The translations under genes were made by a program, and so were the position numbers. Positions 1 through 5,036 of a stretch of DNA of 5,448 nucleotides are shown one piece after another (the stretch's first letter is position 1; every line of letters starts with the position of its first letter). A model generated the notes under the pieces. That model was given only the letters and a program-made list of their open reading frames with translations. It was not told the origin of the DNA and ran no database searches. The stretch comes from Thermoleophilaceae bacterium (GTDB lineage Bacteria; Actinomycetota; Thermoleophilia; Solirubrobacterales; Thermoleophilaceae): positions 1 through 5,448 of the forward strand of contig JACCUE010000114.1 in NCBI GenBank assembly GCA_013812005.1, written 5' to 3'.

Positions 1-1
1 G

Positions 2-1096
2 GTGATCTGCGGAGCGAGCTTCGCGGGCCTCGCGGTGGCGCGCGAGCTCGCCGGAGCCACCCGCCCCGACGGGTCCCCGGCGCGCATCCTGATGCTCGAC
101 CGCTACGAGGTGGGCGAGCGCCAGACCTCGGCATGCGGCATCCCCACCACCTGGCTCGAGGCCATGGGGCTGATGGGATCCCACCGCCAGACCTTCCACG
201 AGCTGGTGGTGCACACCCCCCACACCACTGCTCGCTGGCCTCTGCCGTGGACCTTCTCGACCTTCGACTACGGCGAGCTGTGCCGGCTCCTGTTCGACCA
301 GTCCGACTGCGAGTTCGAGACCGCCAAGGTGGGCGGGCGCACCGGCCACACCGTGCACACAGACCGCGGCGACCTGACCGCGCCGCTGATCGTCGACGGC
401 ATGGGGTGGCGCCGGTTGCTGGCCTCCGGGGACGGCTTCCAGCCGCCCGACGCCCCGCTCTCGCGCGGCCTGGAGGTGCACCCGGGCGGACAGAGCGACG
501 ACCTGGCGATCTGGATCGACCGCAAGTACGTGCCGGCCGGATACGGCTGGAGCTTCCCGGCGCGGGACGAGCTGCGCATCGGCGTGGGGTCCTTCGATCC
601 CCGCTTCCATGTGAAGGACACCACGGTCCAGTTGGCCGACGACCTGGGGTCAGACGCGGTGCGCTACCAGGGCAACTGGATCCCCCACCAGCTGCGCCCC
701 GCCACCGAGGACGGCGTCTTCTTCGCCGGCGACTCCGCGGGGCACTGCCTGCCGCTCACCGCGGAGGGCATCCGCACCGCGTTCTACTTCGGGATCGCCT
801 GCGGGCGCGAGCTGCGCTCGGTCCTGGCCGGCACTCAGACCCGAGAGCAGGCGCTGCACGCCTACCGCGCGTTCAGCGACTCCCACGAGTGGAAGTTCCG
901 CTGGCTGCTGCGCGGGCAGCGGCTCATCCCGCGGCTGCGCCCGCGTCCGTTGCGGGCGCTGGTGGGCTCCATGACGCACCGGAGGCTCGTGGACTTCTCC
1001 TTCGACCAGTACCTGCGAGTGGCGCCCCCCGAGTTCGCGGGCACCGCGCCTGCGCCGCGCGCGGCGCGGACCACGTCCGGCGCCGCTGTCGCCTAG
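2..1096 (+). CDS. FAD-dependent oxidoreductase, geranylgeranyl reductase-like (5' end cut by window edge)
   Basis: This is a flavin-dependent dehydrogenase/reductase of the group containing geranylgeranyl reductases and related Rossmann-fold FAD enzymes. Numbering from the first codon seen, the FAD-binding turn is ICGASFAG (2-9). The acidic residue closing the second strand is D33 in LDRYEVGE, followed by SACGIP (43-48), a cysteine-containing segment typical of this group. IVDGMGW (130-136) matches the DG motif. FAGDSAGHCLPLTAEGI (241-257) is the second FAD-contacting GD motif with the P-x-T-x-E-G signature of geranylgeranyl reductases. The C-terminal half holds the substrate cap and helices, and the last 20 residues are a low-complexity Ala/Arg/Thr tail. 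The GTG at base 2 lies inside the first beta strand, so the real start is probably several codons upstream. No transmembrane segment is evident. The substrate (isoprenoid lipid, quinone or secondary metabolite) cannot be told from sequence. The family assignment is confident; the reaction is not. Confidence 0.85.
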   Translation: MICGASFAGLAVARELAGATRPDGSPARILMLDRYEVGERQTSACGIPTTWLEAMGLMGSHRQTFHELVVHTPHTTARWPLPWTFSTFDYGELCRLLFDQSDCEFETAKVGGRTGHTVHTDRGDLTAPLIVDGMGWRRLLASGDGFQPPDAPLSRGLEVHPGGQSDDLAIWIDRKYVPAGYGWSFPARDELRIGVGSFDPRFHVKDTTVQLADDLGSDAVRYQGNWIPHQLRPATEDGVFFAGDSAGHCLPLTAEGIRTAFYFGIACGRELRSVLAGTQTREQALHAYRAFSDSHEWKFRWLLRGQRLIPRLRPRPLRALVGSMTHRRLVDFSFDQYLRVAPPEFAGTAPAPRAARTTSGAAVA

Positions 1097-1116
1097 CGAT
1101 TCCCGCGATCTCGTCC

Positions 1117-1127
1117 TATTCTAGGCT
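1117..1127 (+). promoter_or_regulatory. Weak candidate -10 region for the ABM-like gene
   Basis: The 91-base gap between the oxidoreductase stop and the next gene contains two overlapping -10-like hexamers, TATTCT (1117-1122) and TAGGCT (1122-1127). No good -35 lies 17 bases upstream; the nearest is TAGCGA at 1094-1099, which overlaps the preceding stop codon. Transcription from here would give a leader of about 55 bases. The gene could equally be read through from the oxidoreductase. Confidence 0.25.
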
Positions 1128-1136
1128 GCGTCTCGG

Positions 1137-1150
1137 GCCCGATCTCGGGC
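1137..1150. promoter_or_regulatory. Dyad in the leader of the ABM-like gene
   Basis: GCCCGA-TC-TCGGGC is a perfect 6+6 base inverted repeat with a 2-base centre. It sits between the candidate -10 box and the Shine-Dalgarno site and overlaps a second palindrome, TCGGGCCCGA, at 1133-1142. Its position would suit an operator just downstream of a transcription start, or a leader hairpin. In DNA this GC-rich, short dyads of this kind also arise by chance. Confidence 0.25.
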
Positions 1151-1175
1151 GAGACGCGGAGAATACACACCACCG

Positions 1176-1184
1176 AAGGAGGAG
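1176..1184 (+). promoter_or_regulatory. Strong Shine-Dalgarno site fixing the ATG at 1188
   Basis: AAGGAGGAG at 1176-1184 is close to full complementarity with the 16S rRNA 3' end. The AAGGAGG core ends five bases before the ATG at 1188. This decides the start of the small gene, and it is the strongest ribosome binding site in the window. Confidence 0.85.
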
Positions 1185-1187
1185 CCA

Positions 1188-1487
1188 ATGGCAGTAGCGA
1201 TCAGAACTACCGACTTCCCCGGCCCCGCCGGCCCGGACATGTACGACGGAGTCAGCGCCGAGATGGACGTCGCGAACGACCCACCGGAGGGCTTGATCTT
1301 CCACTGGGCGGGCGAGGTGGACGGCAAGTGGACCATCACGGACGTCTGGGAGTCGAGCGAGGCTCACGACCGCTTCCGCAATGAGCGGCTGTTCCCGGCG
1401 ATCCAGAAGGTCTCAGGAATGGATCCGGCCAGTGGGCCCCAGCCGACGACCACCGAGCACCCGGTCCACAACTACGTCAAGCCCTAG
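1188..1487 (+). CDS. Small conserved-type protein, possible ABM-like dimeric alpha/beta-barrel protein
   Basis: The gene encodes a 99-residue soluble protein with no signal peptide or membrane segment. The core reads like half of a ferredoxin-like alpha/beta barrel: a strand around residues 18-28 (MYDGVSAEMDV), a strand at 35-42 (GLIFHWAG), a strand at 47-54 (KWTITDVW), then an amphipathic helix at 56-72 (SSEAHDRFRNERLFPAI). The order 'IFHWAG ... W.I.DVWES.EA.DRF..ERL.PAI' resembles small actinobacterial proteins related to antibiotic-biosynthesis monooxygenase (ABM) folds, many of them uncharacterised. The C-terminal 25 residues are Pro/Thr-rich and probably extended. The start is fixed by a strong Shine-Dalgarno site. 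It is downstream of and co-directional with the oxidoreductase, 91 bases away, so a shared pathway is possible but unproven. It could be a small monooxygenase, a stress-related barrel protein or a binding protein. That it is coding is well supported; its function is unknown. Confidence 0.8.
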   Translation: MAVAIRTTDFPGPAGPDMYDGVSAEMDVANDPPEGLIFHWAGEVDGKWTITDVWESSEAHDRFRNERLFPAIQKVSGMDPASGPQPTTTEHPVHNYVKP

Positions 1488-1546
1488 TGCTAGCGGCGCG
1501 CGAGTCAAGGACCGGCGGGCCAATCTGAGCTCAGCGGAGAGTGCTG

Positions 1547-1583
1547 TCCTGCCCTGTGGTTGCTATACGACCACAAAGCAGGA
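1547..1583. repeat. Long imperfect palindrome / stem-loop in the convergent gap
   Basis: Outer arms TCCTGC (1547-1552) and GCAGGA (1578-1583) pair perfectly. A symmetric 2x2 internal loop (CC/AA) follows, then inner arms TGTGGT (1555-1560) and ACCACA (1570-1575) pair perfectly. In plus-strand RNA the stem gains a U-G wobble (1561/1569) and a G-C pair (1562/1568), closing a CUAUA loop. That is 14 pairs in 37 bases. The minus-strand RNA has an A-C mismatch at the wobble position, so the plus-strand transcript folds better. It begins 60 bases past the stop of the ABM-like gene and has no following U-run. It could be a terminator or 3' end-stabilising hairpin, a protein-binding dyad, or one copy of a dispersed palindromic repeat. 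Confidence 0.6.
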
Positions 1584-1585
1584 TC

Positions 1586-1608
1586 GCGCGCGGCGTCTTC
1601 GCCCGCGC
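1586..1608. terminator. GC-rich hairpin, candidate bidirectional transcription end
   Basis: The left arm 1586-1595 (GCGCGCGGCG) pairs with 1600-1608 (CGCCCGCGC) around a four-base TCTT loop: nine pairs with one bulged C. It lies 40 bases past the stop of the YdcZ-type gene on the minus strand and two bases from the palindrome at 1547-1583. A further 6+6 base dyad (GGCCGG-C-CCGGCC, 1625-1637) stands even closer to that stop. On the minus strand a short T-containing stretch (CTGCTTTGTGG) follows, but there is no true U-tract. A U-less terminator of converging operons is plausible in a high-GC genome. Confidence 0.4.
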
Positions 1609-1647
1609 AGCTGCCGCTGTCCGCGGCCGGCCCGGCCTGGGCCTTCC

Positions 1648-2094
1648 TCACTCGCGGACTATCAGGAAGGTGCCGGCCGCCAGCAGGAGGATGCCCACGA
1701 GACGCTGCGGCGTGAGCGCCCGCTCGTCGAGGCCGAGCAGGCCCGAGCGGTCGAGGACGACCGACATCGTGAGCTGCCCGGCGATGGTGGCGGCGGTCAC
1801 CCCGCCCGCTCCGAGGGTGCGCACCGACACGAGCACGCTGGTCACGTAGATGGCGCCGAGCACCCCGCCCGTCAGGTAGTACCACTTCAGGTCGCCTGCC
1901 TCGCCCAGGTTGGCGAATCCGCCGCTGCCCGCGACCAGCGTGATCCCGATCAGCACCGTAAGCCCGATCGCGAAAGAGAGCGAGGCCGCGGCGAAGGTGC
2001 CCACGGACCTGCCTAGCATCGAGTTGATGGGCGCCTGCATGGCCACCAGGCTCCCCGCGAACACCGTAAGGAGGACCGCCCCCCACTTGTCCAT
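1648..2094 (-). CDS. YdcZ-type (DUF606) small DMT-superfamily membrane transporter
   Basis: The 148-residue integral membrane protein matches the usual length of about 145-150 for the DMT_YdcZ/DUF606 family, half-size relatives of EamA-type drug/metabolite transporters thought to act as dimers. Likely membrane helices are residues 5-25, 33-56, 71-92, 96-114 and 129-147. Family-like motifs are AMQAPINSMLGR (18-29), WYYLTGGVLGAIYV (71-84) and TIAGQLTMSVVLDRSGLLG (103-121). The last carries Q107 in a helix next to D115-R116. The substrate is unknown for this family. The ATG immediately abuts the polA stop codon (TAGATG), and a GGAGG within the last polA codons serves as ribosome binding site, so the two genes are almost certainly cotranscribed and coupled. 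No functional tie to DNA repair is evident. The gene is complete and ends in TGA at the edge of the convergent gap. Confidence 0.9.
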   Translation of the reverse strand: MDKWGAVLLTVFAGSLVAMQAPINSMLGRSVGTFAAASLSFAIGLTVLIGITLVAGSGGFANLGEAGDLKWYYLTGGVLGAIYVTSVLVSVRTLGAGGVTAATIAGQLTMSVVLDRSGLLGLDERALTPQRLVGILLLAAGTFLIVRE

Positions 2095-4737
2095 CTACTT
2101 GGCCTCCAGCCAGTTGTCGCCGGCAGCCACGTCGACCTCCAGCGGCGGGTCCATCGCGAACGCGCCGGCCATTTCGCGGCACACGATCTCCGACGCCTCC
2201 TCGACCTCGGCCTCGGGCGCCTCGAAGAGCAGCTCGTCGTGGATCTGCAACACCATGCGGGTGCCGAGGCCCGCGTCGCGCAGAGCGGCTCGGCAGCGCA
2301 CCATCGCCACCTTGATGATGTCGGCCGCCGTGCCCTGAATCACCATGTTCACGGCGAGGCGCTCGCCCAGAGTACGGGTCTGATAGCTGCGGGCGCGCAG
2401 CTCCGGGATACGGCGGATGCGGCCGAATCGGGTGGCAACGAAGCCCTCGTCGGTGGCCTGGGCGATCGTCGCGTCGATGAAGGCCTTGACCGCGGGAAAG
2501 CGCTCCAGGTAGCGGTCGATGAACTCCTGCGCCTCTTCCTGGGGGATCTGCAGGCGGTCGGCGAGACCGTACGCGGAGAGTCCGTAGACGATGCCGTAGT
2601 TGACCATCTTGGCCTTCGATCTGGTGCCCGGGTCGGCCGCGCCGCCCAGGATCTGCTGCGCCGTGGCGGTGTGCACGTCCTCCCCACGGCGAAAGATCTC
2701 CTTGAGCACCCCCTCGTCGGCGATGTGCGCGAGCAGGCGCAGCTCCACCTGCGAGTAGTCCGCCGAGATCAGCTTGTGTCGGTTCTCGGCCACGAAGCAG
2801 GCACGGATCTCGCGACCGAGCTCGGTGCGGATCGGGATGTTCTGGAGGTTGGGGTCCATGCTGGACAGGCGGCCGGTGGCCGCGGTCGTCTGACTGAAGG
2901 TCGTGCGCAGGCGGCCGTCGGGTGAGAGCAGGAGTGGGAAGGCGTCGAGGTAGGTGGAGGCGAGCTTGGTGAGCTCGCGCCAGGTCTCGATCCTTCCGAT
3001 GATCGGGTGCTCACCCCGGATGGCATGCAGCACTCGAGCGTCGGTGGAGAAGCCCGTCTTGCCGCGGCGCTTACGTGACAGGCCGAGCTTCTCGAACAGG
3101 ATCGGCGCCAGCTGCTGTGGGGAGCCGATCGTGAACTCCTCGCCCGCGAGCTCCCAGATCTCGCGCTCCAGCGCCGCGGCCTCGTCCTTCACGCGCGCGG
3201 CGATCTTGCGCACCTGGCCCACGTCGAGCTTGACCCCCGCGCGCTCCATCTCGACCAGCACGTCGACCAGCGGCAGCTCCACTTCGTTCAAGAGGCGGGT
3301 CAGGCCGAGCTCGTCGAGGATCGCGCGCTGATGCTCAGCAAGGGCGCGGGTCAGAACGGCACGCTCGGCTAGCTCATCGCCGCCCTCCACGCGCGCGCCC
3401 AGCCCGATGTCCTGCGCCAGGTCCTCGAGCGGATACCCGCGCCGGGCCGGATCGAGAAGGTAGGCGGCCACCAGCGTGTCGTGCTCGAGCGGGGGTGCGA
3501 CCGCACGTGAAGGATTTGGCACGGATGCCGAATCCTTCGAGACCTTATCTTCCGCCGCGGCGATCGCCTTCCAATCGTGAGCTACAACCGGCCGGTCCCC
3601 CCAGCCGCGCAGCAGCTCCTCCAGCCCGCCGCTCGCCTTGCCCGTGAGCACGTCGCCTCCCGCGTAGGCGGCAAAGCTCAGCGCGGGATCGTCGCCCATC
3701 CCGGGCAGCTGGTCCTCGGGGGGCTCGGGTCGCACGGCCGCCAGTGCGGCGTGCTCGCCTTCGAGACCCGAGAGCGCGGCGGGCGTGATCTCCCGCGCCC
3801 GGGCGGACACCTCCGCGGAGGCCTCCATGGCCGGGGCCGCGGCCTCGTTGGAGCCGATCCACTCCTCCAGCCTGCGCAGCGGATCGCGCAGCTCGAACTC
3901 CCGGAAGGTCGCACGCAGGCGCGAGCGGTCGGGCTCGCGCACCAGGGAGCCGTCGAAGTCGAGGTCGATCGGCACATCGCGGATCGAGGTGGCCAGCTGC
4001 TTGGACAGCCGGGCGTCCTCGGCGTGGTCGACCAGGTTCTCCTTGCGCTTAGCGCCCGAGATCTCGTCCACGCCGGCGAGCACGGACTCCAGATCGCCGA
4101 AGCGCTGGAGCAGCTGTGCGGCCGTCTTGTCGCCGATGCCGGGCACCCCGGGAATGTTGTCCGAGGTGTCGCCCTTGAGCCCGTAGAAGTCGGGGATCAG
4201 CTCGGGGCCGATTCCGTAGCGGTCGATCACGGCCTCGCGGTCGTAGATCTTGGTGTCGGTGATCCCGCGGCCGGTGGCCATCACACGCACGCCGTCCTCG
4301 ATCAGCTGGAAGGTGTCACGGTCACCGGTGACCACCATCACCTCCACCCCGCGCTCCCGGGCCCGGGCGGCCAGCGTGGCGATCACGTCGTCGGCCTCGT
4401 AACCCTCGGCACGCACGTTGGTGTAGCCGAACGCCTCCACGAGCGGCTCCATGTGGGGGAACTGCTCGCGCAGCAGGTCGGGGCGCTTGGCCCGCCCGGC
4501 CTTGTAGTCGGCGGCGAGCGCCTTGCGGCCCGAGTCGCCCGCGTCCCAGGCCACGATCGTCGGCTTCTGGCCGTACTCGGTCATCAGCTTCACGAGCATC
4601 GAGGCGAAGCCGAAGATCGCGTTGGTGGGCACGCCCCGGGAGGTGGCGATCGTCTCCGGCAGCGCGAAGAAGGCGCGGTAGACGAGGCTGTTGCCGTCGA
4701 TCAGGAACAGCTCGCGCGGGGACTCCTCGGCGGCCAC
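2095..4737 (-). CDS. polA: DNA polymerase I (5' nuclease plus polymerase; proofreading domain inactive)
   Basis: This 880-residue family A polymerase fills repair gaps and removes Okazaki primers. The 5'-nuclease domain (about 8-290) has its metal-binding acids: D14 (LIDGN), E114/D116/D117 (YEADD), D139/D141 (TGDRD) and D190/D193 (GLKGDTSDN), followed by the helix-hairpin-helix GVPGIGDKTA. The 3'-5' exonuclease-like domain (about 320-470) lacks the DxE and YxxxD motifs, so proofreading is probably absent, as in Taq. The polymerase domain has TGRLSS (621-626) and PNLQNIP (629-635), motif A with catalytic D660 (SADYSQVELR), O-helix R706-K710-Y714-Y718, and motif C with H833-D834 (QIHDE). Tyr714 occupies the Phe762 (E. 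coli) / Phe667 (Taq) position. The GTG at 4737 is the only usable start, because an in-frame TAG lies four codons upstream. Residues about 398-415 are an extra hydrophilic segment, mostly encoded by the palindrome at 3509-3538. The YdcZ-type gene follows directly. Confidence 0.98.
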   Translation of the reverse strand: MAAEESPRELFLIDGNSLVYRAFFALPETIATSRGVPTNAIFGFASMLVKLMTEYGQKPTIVAWDAGDSGRKALAADYKAGRAKRPDLLREQFPHMEPLVEAFGYTNVRAEGYEADDVIATLAARARERGVEVMVVTGDRDTFQLIEDGVRVMATGRGITDTKIYDREAVIDRYGIGPELIPDFYGLKGDTSDNIPGVPGIGDKTAAQLLQRFGDLESVLAGVDEISGAKRKENLVDHAEDARLSKQLATSIRDVPIDLDFDGSLVREPDRSRLRATFREFELRDPLRRLEEWIGSNEAAAPAMEASAEVSARAREITPAALSGLEGEHAALAAVRPEPPEDQLPGMGDDPALSFAAYAGGDVLTGKASGGLEELLRGWGDRPVVAHDWKAIAAAEDKVSKDSASVPNPSRAVAPPLEHDTLVAAYLLDPARRGYPLEDLAQDIGLGARVEGGDELAERAVLTRALAEHQRAILDELGLTRLLNEVELPLVDVLVEMERAGVKLDVGQVRKIAARVKDEAAALEREIWELAGEEFTIGSPQQLAPILFEKLGLSRKRRGKTGFSTDARVLHAIRGEHPIIGRIETWRELTKLASTYLDAFPLLLSPDGRLRTTFSQTTAATGRLSSMDPNLQNIPIRTELGREIRACFVAENRHKLISADYSQVELRLLAHIADEGVLKEIFRRGEDVHTATAQQILGGAADPGTRSKAKMVNYGIVYGLSAYGLADRLQIPQEEAQEFIDRYLERFPAVKAFIDATIAQATDEGFVATRFGRIRRIPELRARSYQTRTLGERLAVNMVIQGTAADIIKVAMVRCRAALRDAGLGTRMVLQIHDELLFEAPEAEVEEASEIVCREMAGAFAMDPPLEVDVAAGDNWLEAK
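2103..2107 (-). promoter_or_regulatory. Shine-Dalgarno site of the YdcZ-type gene inside polA
   Basis: On the minus strand GGAGG (2107 to 2103) overlaps the Leu-Glu-Ala codons at the end of polA. It is followed by eight bases including the polA TAG and then the ATG. It supports the start chosen and reinitiation by ribosomes finishing polA. Confidence 0.7.
3509..3538. repeat. In-frame palindrome within polA (possible palindromic repeat insertion)
   Basis: Arms 3509-3521 (GAAGGATTTGGCA) and 3526-3538 (TGCCGAATCCTTC) pair over 13 positions with one T/G mismatch (3517/3530) around a CGGA loop. The segment is visibly richer in A and T than the surrounding polA sequence. Read on the minus strand it encodes about KDSASVPNPS (residues 401-410). 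It lies between VVAHDWKAI and PPLEHDTLVAAYLLDP, where Taq and E. coli have only about 16 residues between the equivalent anchor points and this protein has about 29. The reading frame is intact. No clear target-site duplication is seen. A palindrome this long and clean is unlikely to arise by codon choice alone. An inserted repeat element is the preferred reading. Confidence 0.7.
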
Positions 4738-4755
4738 CCTCGCATCCTACGAGGG
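4737..4755. promoter_or_regulatory. Inverted repeat flanking the polA -10/Shine-Dalgarno element
   Basis: CCCTCG (4737-4742) and CGAGGG (4750-4755) are perfect complements separated by seven bases that contain the TAGGAT element. In DNA it could bind a dimeric regulator over the promoter. In RNA it would form a hairpin presenting AGGA in its loop with the first base of the start codon in the stem. A chance dyad is possible. Confidence 0.35.
4744..4749 (-). promoter_or_regulatory. polA: Candidate -10 box (or Shine-Dalgarno) of polA
   Basis: On the minus strand TAGGAT (4749 to 4744) matches the actinobacterial TAnnnT -10 pattern and ends six bases before the GTG, which would make the polA mRNA leaderless. 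The same bases contain AGGA with a seven-base spacing to the GTG, so they could instead be a ribosome binding site for a transcript starting further upstream. The two readings exclude each other. The -35 position (CAGGTG, 4772 to 4767) is poor. Confidence 0.45.
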
Positions 4756-4763
4756 GCATGGTC

Positions 4764-4775
4764 GCACACCTGTGC
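4764..4775. promoter_or_regulatory. Putative operator 1 of the antitoxin-toxin operon
   Basis: GCACA-CC-TGTGC is a perfect 5+5 dyad directly upstream of and touching the antitoxin -10 box. Its half-sites share GCAC with the dyad at 4783-4797. Phd/VapB-type antitoxins commonly bind such palindromes in their own promoter. It also covers the expected -35 position of polA on the other strand. Confidence 0.5.
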
Positions 4776-4781
4776 TACGTT
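4773..4781 (+). promoter_or_regulatory. Extended -10 promoter of the antitoxin-toxin operon, probably leaderless
   Basis: TGC-TACGTT (4773-4781) is an extended -10 box. It ends six bases before the GTG at 4788, which places the expected transcription start on or next to the start codon. No convincing -35 or Shine-Dalgarno site is present, in keeping with an extended -10 and leaderless initiation, both common in Actinobacteria. Confidence 0.55.
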
Positions 4782-4782
4782 G

Positions 4783-4797
4783 CGTGCGTGTCGCACG
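4783..4797. promoter_or_regulatory. Putative operator 2, over the antitoxin start codon
   Basis: CGTGCG-TGT-CGCACG is a perfect 6+6 dyad with a three-base centre that overlaps the GTG and the inferred transcription start. Its centre (4790) is 20.5 bp from that of operator 1 (4769.5), about two helical turns, so proteins on both would face the same side of the DNA. Confidence 0.5.
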
Positions 4798-5036
4798 AAG
4801 CATCCTCTCGGGAGCTGCGTAACCACACCCGCGAAGTACTTCGCCGCGCGCAGGCGGGCGAGTCGGTGACCATCACCGTCCACGGCCGCGCGGTGGCGGA
4901 GCTGCACCCCGTCGCGAGCCGTCCCGGCTGGGTGCCGGGGTCGGCCATGGAGGAGGTGCTCCGCGAGGCGCGGGCCGACAGCCGGCTGATCGAAGACCTC
5001 CGCCCGCTGCGGGAGCAGGTCGTCGAACCCCGGTGA
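4788..5036 (+). CDS. Phd/YefM-type antitoxin of a VapBC-like toxin-antitoxin pair
   Basis: The predicted protein has 82 residues from the GTG at 4788. The N-terminal half carries the Phd/YefM DNA-binding fold: SSRELRNHTREVLRRAQAGE (6-25), then the strand pair SVTITVHGRAVAELHPV (26-42). The second half (about 50-82) is charged and helical, AMEEVLREARADSRLIEDL, typical of the toxin-wrapping tail that neutralises a PIN toxin. It should bind VapC and repress its own operon through the dyads at 4764-4797. An in-frame ATG at 4758 would add ten residues (MVAHLCYVAC) that do not fit the family and would place the promoter inside the gene, so I prefer 4788. Its TGA overlaps the toxin GTG (GTGA), so the toxin is made in step with the antitoxin. 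Confidence 0.9.
   Translation: MSHEASSRELRNHTREVLRRAQAGESVTITVHGRAVAELHPVASRPGWVPGSAMEEVLREARADSRLIEDLRPLREQVVEPR

Noticed and set aside
133..1197. 354-codon plus-strand frame overlapping the oxidoreductase
   Set aside because: The Arg/Pro/Ala/His-rich translation is typical of an out-of-frame reading of GC-rich coding DNA. The FAD motifs are in the other frame.
1525..1534. CTGAGCTCAG perfect 10-base palindrome in the convergent gap
   Set aside because: It is short, with no neighbouring signal or partner. A 10-base palindrome is not remarkable alone.
1381..2182. Open frames crossing the convergent gap on both strands (plus 1381-2016, minus 2182-1505)
   Set aside because: Both are low-complexity Arg/Gly/Ala/Pro translations without family features. 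They run over the well-supported YdcZ-type gene and the hairpins.
4743..4745. ATG just upstream of polA on the minus strand (within GGATGCG)
   Set aside because: It is out of frame with polA. The in-frame upstream codons reach a TAG before any alternative start.
4758..4787. ATG at 4758 as the antitoxin start
   Set aside because: It adds MVAHLCYVAC ahead of the family's usual SHE..SRELRNHT beginning, has no ribosome binding site, and would put the extended -10 box inside the coding sequence.
3577..4869. 430-codon open frame on the plus strand opposite polA
   Set aside because: It mirrors the polA coding frame in high-GC DNA. The translation is Gly/Val/His/Leu-rich with no recognisable domain, while polA on the other strand has every family motif.
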